From a virus, in the IMG/VR virus record IMGVR_UViG_3300025853_000040, positions 1-64,000 of that record: a stretch of DNA of 64,000 nucleotides, one strand, 5' to 3'. How positions within the stretch are numbered: position 1 is the stretch's first letter; each line of letters opens with the position of its first letter. The position numbers were made by a program, and so were the translations under genes. This document shows positions 62,581 to 64,000 of the stretch, one piece after another. The notes under the pieces are model-generated. The model made no database searches and had not been told where the DNA came from. It saw only the letters and a program-made list of their open reading frames with translations.

Positions 62581-63743
62581 TATAACATCACCGTATTTTC
62601 TTTTTTATCTTTTTTAATTATATCCTCTAAATTATTCATCTCTTTAATAACTTGCTGAACTGTTATTGATTTCATACAGCTGTAAGAAGGGCAAACCCAT
62701 AGTTTTCCATTTCTATCTTGATCAAACATATTTGGTCTCCAACAACCTAAATCATCTTGATCACATGAGTTTTTATTCCATATATTAATATTATGTTTCC
62801 AACCCCAAACATAAGGTGAAACACTACCCCATAAAACAACACCTCTTCTTTTTATAGAGGGAAATAATGCAGCTGCTAAATGTGGTAGATAGTTATCAAT
62901 ACTTAAAAACATTCTACACTTTTGAGATTGTAATATTTGTAATACTGGATTTAAATTATCTACTTTTAATGATGTTATACCGGGTATCTCTGGATTATAT
63001 TCGTTTGCAAAAACTTGAACAAAAGAATATCTATCTTTTAATTTTGCAGCTAACTCACCCCATTGCTGAAGTGACCATACTTTATGTGTTCTGTAGTTTA
63101 TACCAGACATTAATTCATGTGGGTTTCTATCAACTCCTAAATGAACTAATACTATAGGTTTTTTATTTTGATTAATAAAACTATTAACTTTATTATTACT
63201 TCCACTAATCTTAAGCATAGGGTGGCCACCATCATATTCCAGTGGACTAGCCATAGATTTAGAGTATAGATTACATATAAATGATTTAGGATCATCCTTA
63301 TATCTGTGCTGAGTGATTAGTTTGGTTAAACTAAAGCCATATTCTATAGAATAAACTCTATCTATATTGTTTTTTATAAGTTTAGGTATTATATTTTCAT
63401 CACGATTAAAAAATTGATTTTGTGCACGCCAACTATCTAAATATATACCATGTTCAAAACCATTTTCTATAGGTATAACACCCGGATCATGTGGCCATTG
63501 ATTGGGAGATTCTGGAACTTGAACTCCATATACGTTCTGCCCAGACATTGCAGAAGAAACCATATGACCTATTATACTATTATCTATTACTAGTATAGGA
63601 TATGTATTTCTTTCTTGTTTTCTTATTCTTATAAGAGATCTTATAAAGCATGTTTGTATTATTCTAGCTCCCATACCTCCAGCTAGTATTAATATATATA
63701 CTTTATCTTTTTCAGTTATTTGTATTTGTTTATTCTGGTTCAT
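62580..63743 (-). CDS. GT9-like glycosyltransferase (heptosyltransferase type)
   Basis: 387 residues. The N-terminus VYILILAGGMGARIIQTCFIRSLIR is a GT9-like first strand and loop. The C-terminal GT-B domain reads IVLVHLGVDRNPH, WSLQQWGELAAKLKDRYSF, KCRMFLSIDNYLPHLAAALF (where GT9 has GxDxGxxH/PxHL) and RRGVVLWGSVSPYVWGW. A C-terminal Cys-rich segment (SCDQDDLGCWRPNMFDQ, VCPSYSCM) may bind metal. It overlaps the carbamoyltransferase start by one base (TAATG). The 63744-63844 gap upstream is AT-rich, with no clear promoter. Confidence 0.72.
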   Translation of the reverse strand: MNQNKQIQITEKDKVYILILAGGMGARIIQTCFIRSLIRIRKQERNTYPILVIDNSIIGHMVSSAMSGQNVYGVQVPESPNQWPHDPGVIPIENGFEHGIYLDSWRAQNQFFNRDENIIPKLIKNNIDRVYSIEYGFSLTKLITQHRYKDDPKSFICNLYSKSMASPLEYDGGHPMLKISGSNNKVNSFINQNKKPIVLVHLGVDRNPHELMSGINYRTHKVWSLQQWGELAAKLKDRYSFVQVFANEYNPEIPGITSLKVDNLNPVLQILQSQKCRMFLSIDNYLPHLAAALFPSIKRRGVVLWGSVSPYVWGWKHNINIWNKNSCDQDDLGCWRPNMFDQDRNGKLWVCPSYSCMKSITVQQVIKEMNNLEDIIKKDKKENTVML

Positions 63744-63844
63744 AAACTTATTAATATATAGTATATTATTCTTTTATTTTGTTTTAACTAGGTTGCTCTT
63801 AATATATATTAATAAATTAATTTTACTTTATAAACTTTATTTTT

Positions 63845-64000
63845 TTATGTCCAAGAATTAGCCTCATATGTAAGACTTGCATGGATTGTAGCTGGAACAG
63901 AAGAAATATCTGCAGGAGCTAGTTCTGTGTCAAAATTACTGCTATCAGTCCATCTATACAAACCAGCTTCTGTTGTATTTGGCCCTATGTTTAGAGTAAT
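63845..64000 (-). CDS. C-terminal 51 residues of an unidentified protein, cut by window edge
   Basis: The frame is open from 64000 to a TAA at 63845-63847. The visible end reads ITLNIGPNTTEAGLYRWTD... and finishes LTYEANSWT. Thr/Ser/Asn-rich beta sequence of this kind is typical of phage structural proteins, but no family can be assigned from the fragment. Confidence 0.6.
   Translation of the reverse strand: MTLNIGPNTTEAGLYRWTDSSNFDTELAPADISSVPATIHASLTYEANSWT

Noticed and set aside
55400-63844. T4 late promoters (TATAAATA) upstream of the tail genes
   Set aside because: No exact minus-strand match was found in the gaps by eye; TATAAAAG at 55406-55413 is only a near match, so none is annotated as a feature.
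1-64000. CRISPR array, insertion sequence, integrase or attachment site
   Set aside because: No spaced direct repeats, terminal inverted repeats with a transposase, or recombinase motifs were seen; the only tandem repeats lie inside genes.

Overview
The window is part of the genome of a large, tailed, contractile-tail bacteriophage with a T4-like (myovirus) layout. Every gene I can support is on the minus strand, so the window reads from 64000 down to 1. The DNA is very AT-rich with tightly packed genes, many of which overlap by 1-26 bases. The contractile sheath, tail tube, tape measure, gp25-, gp6- and gp53-like baseplate proteins, a gp55-like late sigma factor, and UvsX/gp41/gp32-like replication proteins identify the T4 supergroup. 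The host cannot be read directly. GGAG ribosome-binding sites and TTGACA-N16/17-TATATT promoters argue against a typical Bacteroidota host, and the ADP-heptose/LPS-type sugar genes point to a Gram-negative, probably aquatic, AT-rich bacterium.

Layout in transcription order. (1) 64000-63845: the end of an unidentified protein. (2) 63743-59216: an overlapping four-gene cassette of a GT9-like glycosyltransferase, a NodU/TobZ-type carbamoyltransferase, a deoxyhypusine-synthase-like protein and an HldE-like PfkB kinase. (3) 59160-35326: the tail module, with coiled-coil protein, sheath, tube, a tail assembly chaperone with a likely programmed frameshift, tape measure, baseplate hub/wedge proteins, the late sigma factor, an HNH nuclease and a sugar-binding-like fibre protein. 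(4) 35315-20141: a tail-protein-I/LamG fusion, a methyltransferase-like protein, a run of LamG-type fibre/decoration proteins sharing a C-terminal motif, and two large unknown proteins. (5) 20081-12225: a second glycan module with a GT2-like/GT9/methyltransferase fusion, a DUF4254/DUF6165-like protein, an Hc1-type histone-like protein, a lipoprotein, an HldE-like nucleotidyltransferase, a GT9-GT2 fusion and two more glycosyltransferases. (6) 12221-1: small zinc-ribbon and basic proteins, then replication and nucleotide metabolism (gp32-like SSB, UvsX/RecA, two deaminases, FEN nuclease, DnaB-like helicase, FmdB-like protein, thioredoxin, B12-dependent ribonucleotide reductase) and the N-terminal part of a DnaE-type DNA polymerase.

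How the parts fit together. Region 6 makes deoxynucleotides and copies and recombines DNA, but with a bacterial-type DnaE polymerase where T4 has a family B polymerase. Region 3 builds the tail, and its embedded sigma factor probably switches on late genes. Regions 2 and 5, 40 kb apart, together encode both halves of an HldE-like heptose kinase/adenylyltransferase, three GT9 heptosyltransferase-like domains, further glycosyltransferases, a methyltransferase and a carbamoyltransferase. That looks like a phage-carried system for making and attaching a modified sugar, possibly on virions, host LPS or DNA. This is the most likely undescribed system here. The other strong candidate is the +1/-2 frameshift in the tail chaperone. 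I found no tRNA, CRISPR array, insertion sequence or integrase.
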